11,748 nucleotides of DNA from NCBI GenBank assembly GCA_031289865.1, contig JAITOQ010000023.1:1-11748 (forward strand), in the 5' to 3' direction. Of the stretch, positions 11,389 to 11,748 are shown piece after piece (position 1 is the stretch's first letter; the number at the start of each line of letters is the position of its first letter). The position numbers were made by a program, and so were the translations under genes. The notes beneath the pieces were generated by a model. It was given only the letters and a program-made list of their open reading frames with translations. It ran no database searches and was not told the origin of the DNA. The DNA comes from Clostridiales bacterium. Lineage in GTDB: Bacteria; Bacillota; Clostridia; Christensenellales; JAISNN01.

Positions 11389-11748
11389 ATGAAATACGTT
11401 ATTATCGGAAATTCGATTGCGGCGGTAGGCTGTATCGAGGGAATCAGAGCTTTGGATAAAAAAGGATCGGTGACGGTTATCGGCGCGGAAAATCACCACG
11501 TCTACGGCCGTCCGCTCATCTCCTATCTTTTAGAGGGAAAAACCGACCTTGAGCGCATGAAATACCGCCCGAATGATTTTTATGCAAAAAACAACGTCAA
11601 GACCCTTTTGGGGGTGACGGCGGTCGGGATTGACAGAGAAAAAAAGGTCGTTTTGACGGACAAAAACGGTGCGGTACCGTATGACAAGCTATTGATTGCG
11701 ACGGGTGCGCGTCCGTTTGTACCGCGTATCCCGAATCTTGACAAATAC
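11389..11748 (+). CDS. FAD-dependent NAD(P)H oxidoreductase, N-terminal part (cut by window end)
   Basis: The first 120 residues of a pyridine nucleotide-disulfide type flavoprotein are present and the frame is open at the edge. It starts MKYVIIGNSIAAVG, a variant of the FAD dinucleotide-binding turn common in this subgroup. YGRPLISYLLEGK, typical of FAD oxidoreductases found in such clusters, and the second FAD motif LLIATGARPFVP follow. AAGAGGAAG (about 11378-11386) precedes the ATG. By position it should reduce the ferredoxin or the GltB2-type core with electrons from NAD(P)H, replacing the classical small GltD subunit. Nitrite reductase-type or rubredoxin reductase-type flavoproteins share this N-terminus, so substrate and partner are inferred from context. 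The GXGXG glutamate synthase subunit is expected further right. Confidence 0.85.
   Translation, partial: MKYVIIGNSIAAVGCIEGIRALDKKGSVTVIGAENHHVYGRPLISYLLEGKTDLERMKYRPNDFYAKNNVKTLLGVTAVGIDREKKVVLTDKNGAVPYDKLLIATGARPFVPRIPNLDKY

Overview
The window reads as chromosomal DNA of an anaerobic Firmicute, most likely an uncultured gut or rumen Clostridia. This is inferred from the gene order trpE-G-D-C-F-B-A, strong AGGAG-type ribosome sites, a T-box-like attenuator at the left edge, an 'archaeal-type' split glutamate synthase, and intergenic repeats whose translation gives the well-known spurious peptide CHSERSEESQ. All genes that can be supported lie on the + strand. No rRNA, tRNA, CRISPR array or transposase gene was seen.

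Region 1 (1-7327) is a complete tryptophan operon. An intrinsic terminator just before trpE is probably the end of an attenuator whose upstream part is cut off. It is followed by trpE, trpG, trpD, trpC, trpF, trpB and trpA. Together these convert chorismate to tryptophan: anthranilate synthase (TrpE+TrpG), phosphoribosyl transfer (TrpD), isomerisation (TrpF), indole-glycerol phosphate formation (TrpC) and tryptophan synthase (TrpA+TrpB). The seven proteins hold only two tryptophans between them. TrpF-TrpB-TrpA are tightly packed. The E/G, D/C and C/F junctions are instead filled with modular repeats: two heptamer arrays (GTTGAAA-like and TGCAGAA-like) and a 28-34 bp element around CATTCTGAGCG.

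Region 2 (7328-7920) is an AT-rich island. A near-perfect sigma-A promoter is followed by a short RNA with two hairpins, the second a terminator, then a well-placed ribosome site and a small unrecognised gene that appears frameshifted near its start. This is the least explained part of the window.

Region 3 (7846-11748) is a glutamate synthase cluster. Tandem promoters with a 12-bp direct repeat and a leader terminator precede a class II glutamine amidotransferase subunit. Then come the FMN/Fe-S glutamate synthase core with an N-terminal two-cluster ferredoxin domain, a separate 4x[4Fe-4S] ferredoxin, and the start of an FAD-dependent oxidoreductase cut by the window end. The GXGXG subunit expected in such systems is not in the window and may lie downstream. 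The repeat family appears again between the FMN subunit and the ferredoxin, here with a 33-bp tandem array.

The two pathways meet at glutamine: TrpG uses glutamine and releases glutamate, and the synthase makes glutamate from glutamine and 2-oxoglutarate. No direct link beyond adjacency can be shown.
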